The notes beneath the pieces are model-generated. The model was not told where the DNA came from and did no database searches. It saw nothing but the letters and a program-made list of their open reading frames with translations. Made by a program: the position numbers and the translations under genes. A stretch of DNA of 64,000 bases from Alkalinema sp. CACIAM 70d (GTDB taxonomy: Bacteria > Cyanobacteriota > Cyanobacteriia > Leptolyngbyales > Leptolyngbyaceae). The DNA lies in the NCBI GenBank assembly GCA_002148405.1, contig MUGG01000118.1:62001-126000 (forward strand), given 5' to 3'. Positions 45,796 to 53,858 of this stretch are shown here, piece after piece (positions within the stretch are counted from its first letter, which is position 1; every line of letters starts with the position of its first letter).

Positions 45796-46530
45796 ATGAC
45801 TGCAAACTTCACGGATACTTCCATTCGACTTCAGCAACATCCAACGATTCGTCAATTGGCTGATCACATTGATGCCATTTGGCACAAGCACTTGGATCTG
45901 CAACCCTACGATCTGCCGGAGGATCTTGGTTATGTGGAAGGGCGCATGGAAGGTGAAAAGCTAATCATTGAGAATAAATGCTACCAGACACCCCAATTTC
46001 GCAAATTGCATTTGGAACTGGCCAAGGTAGGAAACAATCTTGACATTCTGCATTGTGTTATGTTTCCCAATTCTAGCTATGCAATTCCCATGTTTGGGGC
46101 CGATCTGGTCGCAGGCCGGGGACAAATTAGCATGGCGATCGCCGATCTCTCACCCACTAGCAGCGATCGGCGGTTACCAGACAACTACTGTGAATGTCTC
46201 AACGAACTGCCGGAATTGACCTTTGCTCAGCAGCGTAAATTTCCTACCTGGGGCGATATTTTTTCCCCGTTCTGCTTATTCATCCAGCCCAGTAGTTCTG
46301 AGGAAGAACAGCAGTTTCTCGATCGGGTGAGTCAATACCTGACGATCCATTGCCAACAGGCCGTTGCCACGCAACCCACCCCTGAACGGGAAGCAGAACT
46401 CTTAGCAGGCCAGCGCTATTATTGCGGTCAGCAACAGCAAAATGACAAGACTCGCCGCGTTTTGGAAAAAGCCTTTGGTACCGCTTGGGCCGATCGTTAC
46501 ATGACCACTGTTTTGTTTGACATGGTGTAG
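45796..46530 (+). CDS. pcyA: Phycocyanobilin:ferredoxin oxidoreductase
   Basis: 244 residues from ATG 45796, which matches the usual ~248-residue length; an upstream frame to 45649 adds 49 unrelated residues. Family signatures: [38 protein letters not shown] with [10 protein letters not shown] carrying the catalytic Asp, and [13 protein letters not shown] near the end. Reduces biliverdin IXa to phycocyanobilin with ferredoxin electrons, supplying phycobilisome and phytochrome chromophore. No strong ribosome binding site. Monocistronic. Confidence 0.96.
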   Translation: MTANFTDTSIRLQQHPTIRQLADHIDAIWHKHLDLQPYDLPEDLGYVEGRMEGEKLIIENKCYQTPQFRKLHLELAKVGNNLDILHCVMFPNSSYAIPMFGADLVAGRGQISMAIADLSPTSSDRRLPDNYCECLNELPELTFAQQRKFPTWGDIFSPFCLFIQPSSSEEEQQFLDRVSQYLTIHCQQAVATQPTPEREAELLAGQRYYCGQQQQNDKTRRVLEKAFGTAWADRYMTTVLFDMV

Positions 46531-47025
46531 CAGCAAGTTGATTAGGTTCGCTTGTTGTAACCGCGAGTTACTGCAATTTAGTTTTGGACTCGACAGGCTC
46601 GGAATGCGTGCAGAGACTGTTTATAAACCAGATTTTTTGATCCCGTTACAAATTTAAATATCCCATTCAAATTCTGTAGGGATTGCTAGAAAACGTTTAC
46701 AAAACGCCAAAATCTTTCCTAGGGAGGTGTTTCTCCCCTAAAAAGTACTTCTTTGAGCGATTTTTGTGGACGAGAAAACCCGATCAAAATTTACCTTGTC
46801 TGCAAAATTTAATAAAAAGTAGCTTGGAATACAGAATTACACCTTCTGAATTGATGCAATTCAATACGAGGGTATTGATTAAATTGATGTCACAGCTTCT
46901 AAGCTCTGAGTGCAGCTTCTTTAGTGCAGTCTCTCTATGGATGTGCCCCCTCGCTCTAGCTCATCCATGCGGATTCCGTTTTCTGCACTGTTCTACTCCA
47001 TAAGTGGTTGTAAGGTCTAAAACTT
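46531..47025. other. Leader region of amt
   Basis: 495 bases, AT-rich. It contains one exact GTA-N8-TAC box (46819-46832). A frame at 46683-47003 is not credible: low-complexity, no ribosome binding site. AAGG lies 10 bases before the amt GTG. Confidence 0.6.
46819..46832 (+). promoter_or_regulatory. NtcA-type binding box upstream of amt
   Basis: gtagcttggaatac matches GTA-N8-TAC, the binding core of the nitrogen regulator NtcA. It lies 194 bases before the amt start codon. A clear TAN3T -10 about 22 bases further on is not obvious; taaatt near 46880 is later than typical. NtcA activates ammonium transporter genes in cyanobacteria, so the role is plausible. Confidence 0.55.
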
Positions 47026-48441
47026 GTGTTGAATCAATTTTTACGAATTGGACTAGTCGCTTTAGGGTTACTAGCATTCCCATTAACCGGAAATGCGTGG
47101 GCGGATCCTACCCCCGTTGAGGCCGCTCAAAAGGTTGCTGACACGGCACTCTCCAACGCTGACACAGCGTGGCTGCTGATTTCTACAGCATTGGTTCTGT
47201 TGATGACCCCCGGGCTAGCGTTTTTCTACGGTGGGTTTGTCCGCTCCAAGCACGTGCTGAATACGATGATGATGAGCTTCATCATGATGGGCATTGTGGG
47301 GGTGACCTGGGTACTGTGGGGGTATAGCTTGTCCTTTGCCCCTGGGAATCCCTTCATTGGTGGACTCCAGTGGCTCTTCCTGAATGGGGTGGGGCTGGAA
47401 ACAACAGACTACCTCAAAGGTTCTGCACCGGAAGAAGTTGTTTCCTACGCAGCGACGGTGCCGCACCAACTTTACATGCTGTACCAGATGACCTTCGCGA
47501 TCATCACCCCCGCGCTGATTTCAGGGGCGATCGTGGAACGAATCAGCTTCAAAGCTTATTTCTGGTTTATGGTTCTCTGGGCTGGGATTCTGTATCCGAT
47601 TTTTGCCCACATGGTTTGGGCCAAGGGTGGATTCCTGGGTCTGTATGGAGGGCTGGGTGCCCTCGACTTCGCAGGCGGAACAGTGGTTCACATCAGCTCT
47701 GGGGTTTCGGCTCTGGTGGCAGCCTGGGTCATTGGCCCTCGCAAAACTTATCCCAACCAACCCGCTGCGCCCCATAACGTGCCTTTCATTTTGTTAGGTG
47801 CAGGTTTATTGTTCTTTGGGTGGTTTGGTTTCAACGGGGGTAGTGCGCTGGCTTCTGGAGGCTTGGCTGCTGCTGCTGTTACTACTACCGCAATCTCGGC
47901 AACTGCGGCAGGTTTAGTGTGGGTTATTTTGGAATGGGTGCTGCGCGGGAAGCCGACGGCGGTGGGTATTGCTACGGGGATTGTGGCTGGATTGGTGGGG
48001 ATTACGCCCGCTGCGGGTTTTTGTCTCTCCCCTGTGTGCCTTGCTCATCGGTGCGATCACAACTACTTGCTGTTCTTTGCCGTTAGCTTGAAGGCGAAGC
48101 TCCAGTTTGATGATTCTTTGGATACCTTCCCGGTGCATGGCGTTGGTGGAACCGTTGGAGCCATCTTGACGGCTGTCTTTGCCGACCTTGCTGTTAACTC
48201 CGCTGGTAAAGACGGCGTCCTGAAAGGGAACTTTGGTGAACTGGGGGTTGAGTTGGTCGCGATCGCCGTTACCTACGCGCTCGCGGGGATCGGTACCTTC
48301 ATTATCTTGAAGGTTCTGGATGCCACGATCGGGTTACGCACCAGCGAAGAGACCGAATACCAAGGTCTCGATATCAACGAACATGGCGAAGAAGCCTACG
48401 GTGAGGAACTCGCAGCTGGGCTAAGCTTTACTGCCAAGTAG
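47026..48441 (+). CDS. amt: Ammonium transporter Amt, with scrambled helix
   Basis: 471 residues from GTG 47026. A signal-like segment (ending WADPTP) and about eleven membrane helices carry Amt signatures: WLLISTALVLLMTPGLAF, FFGWFGFNGGSALA, and LDTFPVHGVGGTVGAIL with the pore His. Residues 333-349 (bases 48022-48074) do not fit: read one frame over, they give VSPLCALLIGAITTTCC, the expected helix. An extra T at 48018-48022 and a missing T near 48073 compensate. As written the helix has Arg, His and Asp inside the membrane, so the protein is probably inactive unless these are sequence errors. Confidence 0.88.
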   Translation: MLNQFLRIGLVALGLLAFPLTGNAWADPTPVEAAQKVADTALSNADTAWLLISTALVLLMTPGLAFFYGGFVRSKHVLNTMMMSFIMMGIVGVTWVLWGYSLSFAPGNPFIGGLQWLFLNGVGLETTDYLKGSAPEEVVSYAATVPHQLYMLYQMTFAIITPALISGAIVERISFKAYFWFMVLWAGILYPIFAHMVWAKGGFLGLYGGLGALDFAGGTVVHISSGVSALVAAWVIGPRKTYPNQPAAPHNVPFILLGAGLLFFGWFGFNGGSALASGGLAAAAVTTTAISATAAGLVWVILEWVLRGKPTAVGIATGIVAGLVGITPAAGFCLSPVCLAHRCDHNYLLFFAVSLKAKLQFDDSLDTFPVHGVGGTVGAILTAVFADLAVNSAGKDGVLKGNFGELGVELVAIAVTYALAGIGTFIILKVLDATIGLRTSEETEYQGLDINEHGEEAYGEELAAGLSFTAK

Positions 48442-48512
48442 GCATGAGCTTGCTGCAATTCGGTATTAGCTTACAGGCAATTGACTGAATCCTACGGCTT
48501 TTATTGCCACAC

Positions 48513-48545
48513 AAAACCCCTGAATCCATAGGTTCAGGGGTTTTT
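48513..48545. terminator. Bidirectional terminator after amt
   Basis: aaaacccctgaa (48513-48524) and ttcaggggtttt (48533-48544) form a perfect 12-base stem, with T residues following on + and A residues preceding. It lies between the convergent amt gene and the 44-residue minus-strand gene. Confidence 0.88.
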
Positions 48546-48593
48546 GGTGAACGGGTATTCAAAATTGGATGATTACTGTCTGTGCTGTCTGGC

Positions 48594-48728
48594 TTAACGT
48601 TTGACTTCGTTTTCACGGCGACGGCGATCGCGCCAATCAGCAGCAGTGATATAGATAACGCCGCCCGTGATTCCTGCCAGCAATAGCGCAGCAGCCACTT
48701 CTAGGGTGGTAAACAGTGTTGTACTCAT
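48594..48728 (-). CDS. 44-residue single-span membrane protein
   Basis: Opens MSTTLFTTLEVAAALLL, has one membrane span, then a strongly basic cytoplasmic tail WRDRRRRENEVKR. Missed by ordinary gene finders because of its length. It lies 142 bases downstream of petN on the same strand and ends just before a terminator. The layout resembles small subunits of thylakoid complexes (for example the NdhP/NdhQ class), but I cannot assign it to one. Probably real. Confidence 0.6.
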   Translation of the reverse strand: MSTTLFTTLEVAAALLLAGITGGVIYITAADWRDRRRRENEVKR

Positions 48729-48870
48729 GGGACATCAAATTTTTTGCAATAGGTCAATCTCAACAAAGCAATCACAACAAATACAAATAGCGAGAGACGC
48801 ACCATGGGCACGTCTCCTACAAAAGGTTCGATCGAACGATCGAAGGGATAAGCCGGTGTCACACTGGCGA

Positions 48871-48960
48871 TTAGAACCCGTTACGACCCCAGACCACAAG
48901 AGCGATCGAGAAAGTGAAAACGGTCAATAAACCAGCCCAACCGAGGGAAATAATATCCAT
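48871..48960 (-). CDS. petN: Cytochrome b6f complex subunit PetN
   Basis: 29 residues: [15 protein letters not shown], then a membrane span and the conserved end [12 protein letters not shown]. This matches the PetN (subunit VIII) family, a single-helix subunit needed for assembly of the cytochrome b6f complex in thylakoids. The full-length product has the usual size. Divergent from the 200-residue membrane protein at 49035 with 74 bases between them, so their promoters overlap. A second tiny gene follows downstream. Confidence 0.93.
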   Translation of the reverse strand: MDIISLGWAGLLTVFTFSIALVVWGRNGF

Positions 48961-49034
48961 AGCGTGATTACTAGCCACAATAGGAGACAATACCAGTACC
49001 TATGATACAGGCTACAGGGAACAGGGGATAGAGG

Positions 49035-49637
49035 ATGGTGCAAGAATCCAAGCAGATGCAGGCATTGCAGACGCCAGAATTCCAGCCAACACAAACAGAG
49101 CGCCCACAGTCACAGGAACGTCTAGGCCAGGAACGTTTACCCCAGGAACGTTTACCCCAAGAACGCCTGTGGCAGGAGCGCCTAGAGTCCATTAAAGCGG
49201 CGGTGATTAGCGCGATCGGAACCGCTGTGATTTACACCCTGGCCACTTGGCTGAATCAATCCTACGGGCTACATCTCCCCGGCTCCTTAACAGGTTTGAC
49301 GGCCCTATCCCCGTCAAGCAGTCCGTTACTACGATCGCCGGAAGCGTGGCTCGTGGGCTTGGCGATCGCGGCTTTTTCCGGGTTTCTCTTTGGTATTACC
49401 TATCGCCACTTGGTGAGTGTTAGCCAGGATTCCCATTTACGATCGGGGGCGATCGGAGCTTTTGGGCTGGTACGGGGCTTGGCACAGGTAGATATCAACC
49501 ATGCCCTTCGCGGAGCATGGCTGGCCGGGGCCGTTTTGGCGATCGAAAGTTTTGCGATGTTCGCGATCGCGGCGGTGTTACTGGACTGGGCTTTGCGTAA
49601 ACAATGGGTGAAACCCTTTGCGGGCTGGGCAGATTGA
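49035..49637 (+). CDS. Membrane protein with QERL repeat region
   Basis: 200 residues. Residues about 25-50 contain five tandem five-residue units (QERLG/P/P/W, QERL), encoded by slightly diverged tandem DNA. At least four membrane segments follow (AVISAIGTAVIYTLA; WLVGLAIAAFSGFLFGI; GAWLAGAVLAIESFAMF and neighbours). No family recognised; similar multi-span proteins occur in cyanobacteria. The repeat length is probably variable between strains. Divergent from petN. Confidence 0.65.
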   Translation: MVQESKQMQALQTPEFQPTQTERPQSQERLGQERLPQERLPQERLWQERLESIKAAVISAIGTAVIYTLATWLNQSYGLHLPGSLTGLTALSPSSSPLLRSPEAWLVGLAIAAFSGFLFGITYRHLVSVSQDSHLRSGAIGAFGLVRGLAQVDINHALRGAWLAGAVLAIESFAMFAIAAVLLDWALRKQWVKPFAGWAD

Positions 49638-49679
49638 AGCCCTTTGAAGCCCTTTGAAGTGAAGCCCTTTGAAGTCCTT
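49635..49679. repeat. Slipped tgaagccctt repeat
   Basis: tgaagccctt occurs twice in tandem, then gaagtgaagcccttt and gaagtccttt. It starts at the stop codon of the QERL gene; no other structure. Confidence 0.75.
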
Positions 49680-49711
49680 TCGTTTTTGCCTAGGGCACAC
49701 TGAATCCTTGC

Positions 49712-50326
49712 CTACACTACTTTCTGAGCCACGATCACAAGCCAGTTCTGGGCTTCTGGTGGAGCGTTAGGGGGCCGGTAGTAGTGGCGCACGATCTGAA
49801 ATCCTGCGGCTTCAACACAGGGAGCCAAAGTGTCATACTCCCAACCCACGACATAGCGAGCACCCGTGGGTCGATGGGAAAAGCCTTCCCCATCCCCCCG
49901 CACCATCGACATCACGATCGCACCTTGGGGCACCAACGATCGTCCCAGATCCCGCAGTACCCGAACAATTTCCGATCGAGGGACATGGATCAGGGAGGCA
50001 TTAGCAAACACGCCATCGAAGTAATTGTCTGGCAACTGTAAATCTAAAAACGTCTGCTGCCAGACTTCACAGTTTGCGGCCTGTCGTGCCATCTCAACAA
50101 AGGCCGGGGTTGCATCTAACCCAACCACTTCATGACCCTTGGCTTGAAATGCGACTAGATCGCGACCGGGACCACAGCCGAGGTCTAGGATGCGACCGGG
50201 ATTGCGGGGCATGGCTTCAACCAAGGCTTGGCGATTTTGGCTGACATCGTGATCCCAGGTTCCGGCTTTGAAGGACTCGGCTGTAACTTGATATTCTGCG
50301 ATCGTAATTGCTTCGTGCTTTTCCAT
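49712..50326 (-). CDS. Class I SAM-dependent methyltransferase
   Basis: 204 residues. SAM site RILDLGCGPGRDLVAF, acidic loop VVGLDATPAFVEMAR, and VFANASLIHVPRSE form a complete Rossmann methyltransferase. No extra domain indicates the substrate; it resembles small-molecule methyltransferases (ubiquinone/tellurite/thiopurine types). Cytoplasmic. Convergent with the preceding membrane protein gene (74 bases apart). Confidence 0.88.
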   Translation of the reverse strand: MEKHEAITIAEYQVTAESFKAGTWDHDVSQNRQALVEAMPRNPGRILDLGCGPGRDLVAFQAKGHEVVGLDATPAFVEMARQAANCEVWQQTFLDLQLPDNYFDGVFANASLIHVPRSEIVRVLRDLGRSLVPQGAIVMSMVRGDGEGFSHRPTGARYVVGWEYDTLAPCVEAAGFQIVRHYYRPPNAPPEAQNWLVIVAQKVV

Positions 50327-50563
50327 GGTGGCGCGATCGTTCCTTCCGGGCGATTGGGTTGAACTGAATTGAACTTACCATGCAGCAATTGATAAGAGCA
50401 GGCAGGGGCAAACTCCGCAGGTACGGACAAACGAATCATTCAGAGGGGCGATCGCCGTAGCCCGGTTGCTAGGAGATCTCCTATCCTAGGAGAAGCAGCA
50501 CTGATGTTTGTACTTGCTTGTACCAACTGTGCCCCACTGCTTCCATCGGTTAAGGAGCCAGCG

Positions 50564-50998
50564 ATGAACCAATTTCCACCCCCCAACGGCCAAGGCAGAA
50601 ATGGTCAATTTAATGGGATGTTTACGACTTCACAGTTGGGCTTGGGCAATGGGCTACGGCAGTTGGTCTGGTTACTCCTGTTTGCTTGGCTGCTAGGCTC
50701 CCTCGGGTTGGGCTGGCTCATTCAGTTTTCCCTCGTGGTGATCGGCTTGCTGATTTTGTTACCGATCGTGGGAATCTTTGGTCTGCAATGGTGGATTAAG
50801 CGCAACTTGGTGCAGGATAATTGTCCAGTTTGTGACTATGAAATTTCTGGATTGAACGGGTCCCAATTCCAATGTCCCAATTGTGGTGAGCCGTTGCAGG
50901 TGGTGCAGGGTAAGGTGACGCGCCTCACGCCGGAAGGCACGATCGATGTGCAGGCAGTGGACGTAGTAGATGTGTCTGCTAAAGCAGTAGATGAATAA
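50564..50998 (+). CDS. Two-span membrane protein with C-terminal zinc ribbon
   Basis: 144 residues from ATG 50564 with AAGGAG nine bases upstream; the frame start at 50504 is weaker. A Gly/Asn/Gln-rich start leads to two membrane segments (about 37-75). The cytoplasmic part carries CPVCDYEI and CPNCGEPL, a four-Cys zinc ribbon. Similar short proteins occur in cyanobacteria; function unknown. Monocistronic, followed by a long gene-free region. Confidence 0.75.
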   Translation: MNQFPPPNGQGRNGQFNGMFTTSQLGLGNGLRQLVWLLLFAWLLGSLGLGWLIQFSLVVIGLLILLPIVGIFGLQWWIKRNLVQDNCPVCDYEISGLNGSQFQCPNCGEPLQVVQGKVTRLTPEGTIDVQAVDVVDVSAKAVDE

Positions 50999-51613
50999 GT
51001 GGATGAATCAATAGTGAAGATGTGCTAACTGTCTTTGGTTGCCTTGTAGCTGTCATCCATTGCAATTCAATTCTTAGAGCGCAATGGATGACCATAGGTA
51101 GTTCAATTGCAGGTAAGCGAACCACAGATACCGACAGGGTAGCGACCATCTTCTGTAGCTTGACCATGAGGTATGGGCAGGTTGATCGTAGGTAGCCAAT
51201 GGGGTTACAGATCAGTCACAGATAAAGGGGTATAGATGGTTGAACTGCAAATAATCAAACTGTAGACATTGTCTTTCAGCTGATTTTTATCATCAATAAA
51301 TAGGAAACTAACTACGGTTTAACACTTTTTGGAATTATCTAGGGAATCTTGTAGGAAATACAACGATAGAAGGATGTGTAACTTGTCAACCTAGTCATCT
51401 GATCTCAGCAGTACTCAGCGACTGTCTTAGCAGGTGAAATCAACGGTTAAGCTCATTGTGACGCCCCAACATAAAGCCTATCTGTGTAGCATTCGTTAAG
51501 AAAAATATGGCTAGGGTTGCAATAGAAGGGCTATGCAGGTTGCACATTACCAAACCTTCAAAAATATCAAAAACATCAAGAATACCTGATTCGTTAGTAG
51601 CGTCCTTAAACTT
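50999..51613. other. 615-base gene-free region before the sensor kinase
   Basis: Contains a perfect 12-base inverted repeat (51052-51092) and otherwise AT-rich sequence. No credible frame. A promoter for the kinase gene should lie near its 3' end, but elements are not clear. Confidence 0.55.
51052..51092. repeat. Perfect 12-base inverted repeat
   Basis: gtcatccattgc (51052-51063) and gcaatggatgac (51081-51092) with a 17-base loop, 54 bases past the zinc-ribbon gene. No T run follows, so it is either a poor terminator or a transposable-element scar. Confidence 0.75.
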
Positions 51614-53590
51614 ATGCATTCTGTTTCCGCCGACTCCAGCGAGACTTCTCTCAATTTCAACCTGATGGCCTCGCAATCAGAATTTACAGAACTCAATCCT
51701 CAAGCTGCGCTAACTGCTCTGAGTCAGTGGGCGCTCTCTAGTTCATCACTGGGTTCTTTTTTTGATCGAGTCACTCGGTTAATGGCTGCAACTTTGGGGG
51801 TTCGCTATAGTGCAATTTGGCGGATTCTTTCAGACCAGCAATCTCTCAGACGAATCGCATGCAGCTTAGATCCTTTGGAGGTCGATCGAACAGCGGAACC
51901 TGTGGAAATCCGTTTCCCAAAACAATCTTCTCTGTCACAAGAGAGCGGATTTATGATCCAAACTGCTCAGGGGGATTATGGTCAAGATCTGCCCATTCCA
52001 CCCCCCGTGGGCAGCCAGAGTGGAATCGTATTAGGGATTCAAGGTCGGCACCAATTGCTAGGAGCCCTTGAGGTGTATGCTGATGAGCCCCGACAATTTT
52101 CAGTGGATGAAGTCCATTTTCTCCAAGCTGTTGCCAGTATTCTAGGTTCTGCGATCGAACGTCATGCATCGGAAGCCTTGATTGAAACCCAAAGTGAAGT
52201 CTTAGCCTTAATTGCTGATGGATCTGAACTGCCAGTCGTTTTTAATCGATTATGTGAACTCTTGGAACAGGAATTGCCCAGTGCCTATTGTTCTATTTTG
52301 GTGGTCGATCCCCAAGAAAAACGATTGAGAGCTGGTGCGGCTCCCACCTTACCGCCTGAGTTTGCCCAAGGGGTAGACGGATTGATGATTGGTGCTTGTG
52401 CAGGTTCCTGTGGGACTGCTGCCTATCGTGGGGAATCCGTTTTTGTAAACGATATTGCTACAGACCCGTTATGGGCGGATTTTCGGGACTTTGCCCTTGG
52501 TCATGGCATTCGTGCCTGTTGGTCATCGCCTTTCCTATCTGCGGAAGGACAAGTTCTAGGAACCTTTGCCCTGTCCCATCGGGTTTCTTGCCAACCGACT
52601 TCCTATCACCAAGAAGTCCTGAAGACTGCGATCAACCTAGCTAGCATTGCGACTGAATCTTCACGACGAGCTGCCGCTCTCAAAGCCGCTAATGCTGATT
52701 TAGAGCATCGTGTAGCTGTCCGTACCGCAGAATTGAGTTCGACGCTGCAACGTCTTCAGCAAACTCAAGCGCAACTGATTCAAGCAGAGAAAATGTCTGG
52801 CTTGGGGCAAATGGTAGCTGGGGTTGCCCATGAAATTAATAACCCCGCGACTTTTGTTGCAGGCAATCTTCACCATGCCAGAGGCTATTTTGAGGATCTT
52901 CTCACGCTGCTCCAAGCCTATCAGTCAGATGCACCACAGCCTGGAGAAACAGTTGCAGAACAACTGATGGCGACCGATTTAGAATTTTTGCTGGAGGATT
53001 TGCCCAAGGTCTTTGCTGGAATGCAGTCAGGCTGCGATCGCATCATCAAGATTGTGAATGGTCTGCGTAACTTTTCTCGTTTAGATGAAGCTGAGATCAA
53101 AGCGGTTGATCTTCATGAAGGCATTGAGAACACACTGATGGTAGTCAACCATCGTTTGACGAATGCGGAAAGACAATCTGCAATTCAGATCGTGAAAAAC
53201 TACGGAGATCTGCCATTAGTCACCTGCTATGCCAATCAACTTAATCAGGTATTTATGAACCTGTTGAACAATGCGATCGATGCCCTACAAACCCAATCCC
53301 AGAATGCAGATTCTAGCTTCACTCCGTGGATTCGCATTACGACGGCAATGGTGGGAACCGATCGAGTTCAAATCAAAATTGCAGATAACGGAATTGGTAT
53401 TCCTCCAGAAATTCAAACTCGAATTTTTGATCCCTTTTACACGACGAAACCCATTGGACAAGGAACCGGATTAGGGCTTGCCATTAGCTACCAAATTGTG
53501 ACGGAGCAACATAAAGGTAGATTAGAAGCAGTAGCTTGGCCGGAACAGGGAACCGAGTTTGTCATAGATATCCCGGTGTGTCTGGCTTAA
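51614..53590 (+). CDS. Sensor histidine kinase with two GAF domains
   Basis: 658 residues, no membrane span. GAF 1 (about 35-190) and GAF 2 (about 215-350, ACAGSCGTAAYRGE and CWSSPFLSAEG) precede a coiled coil, HisKA with His406 in GVAHEINNPATF, and HATPase (NLLNNAIDAL, IADNGIGIPPE, GTGLGLAIS). No chromophore Cys typical of bilin-binding GAF is evident: the CGTAAYR stretch could host one but lacks the usual CxxH-type context. Probably senses a small ligand; no response regulator is next to it. Confidence 0.92.
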   Translation: MHSVSADSSETSLNFNLMASQSEFTELNPQAALTALSQWALSSSSLGSFFDRVTRLMAATLGVRYSAIWRILSDQQSLRRIACSLDPLEVDRTAEPVEIRFPKQSSLSQESGFMIQTAQGDYGQDLPIPPPVGSQSGIVLGIQGRHQLLGALEVYADEPRQFSVDEVHFLQAVASILGSAIERHASEALIETQSEVLALIADGSELPVVFNRLCELLEQELPSAYCSILVVDPQEKRLRAGAAPTLPPEFAQGVDGLMIGACAGSCGTAAYRGESVFVNDIATDPLWADFRDFALGHGIRACWSSPFLSAEGQVLGTFALSHRVSCQPTSYHQEVLKTAINLASIATESSRRAAALKAANADLEHRVAVRTAELSSTLQRLQQTQAQLIQAEKMSGLGQMVAGVAHEINNPATFVAGNLHHARGYFEDLLTLLQAYQSDAPQPGETVAEQLMATDLEFLLEDLPKVFAGMQSGCDRIIKIVNGLRNFSRLDEAEIKAVDLHEGIENTLMVVNHRLTNAERQSAIQIVKNYGDLPLVTCYANQLNQVFMNLLNNAIDALQTQSQNADSSFTPWIRITTAMVGTDRVQIKIADNGIGIPPEIQTRIFDPFYTTKPIGQGTGLGLAISYQIVTEQHKGRLEAVAWPEQGTEFVIDIPVCLA

Positions 53591-53778
53591 GGCAAAAGGA
53601 CAGTAGGAGCAACAGAAAAGTTACAGGAACCAAGAAGGGGGCAGCGGGAAACTGTGCCCCCGCAGATCCGTAAGATGGTGTTGAGAAAATCAATCAGCAG
53701 GTCTTTGTTCGGCTCAGTCCCAAAGAGGTGCTTGAAGCCAAAGTCGGTGAGCAGCCCCATGTTGCGCGATCGCGACAT
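53587..53778 (-). pseudogene. Rpn nuclease family remnant (N-terminal fragment)
   Basis: 63 residues: LLTDFGFKHLFGTEPNKDLL and IDFLNTIL match the start of Rpn/PD-(D/E)XK recombination-promoting nucleases, which are normally about 300 residues. After residue ~40 the sequence ends in unrelated residues, so only the N-terminal part survives. Its start codon lies in a large palindrome. Degraded mobile-type gene between the kinase and the CHAT gene. Confidence 0.72.
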
Positions 53779-53786
53779 GGGGCTGC
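53751..53786. repeat. Perfect 12-base inverted repeat around a HIP1 core
   Basis: gcagccccatgt (53751-53762) and acatggggctgc (53775-53786) flank tgcgcgatcgcg. It spans the start codon of the Rpn remnant. An insertion, duplication-inversion or slippage event could create it. Confidence 0.85.
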
Positions 53787-53858
53787 ATCGAGCTGATTAT
53801 AGCGATTCCAGGATTCCAGCAATTCCAGCCGATGCCCCTTGATGAACGTTCACCCAGA

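Noticed and set aside
46683..47003. 106-codon frame before amt
   Set aside because: No ribosome binding site, no conserved pattern, and it contains the NtcA-type box of the amt leader.
52390..52450. Bilin-binding site in the second GAF domain of the sensor kinase
   Set aside because: A Cys is present but the surrounding bilin-lyase context is not convincing, so no chromophore is claimed.
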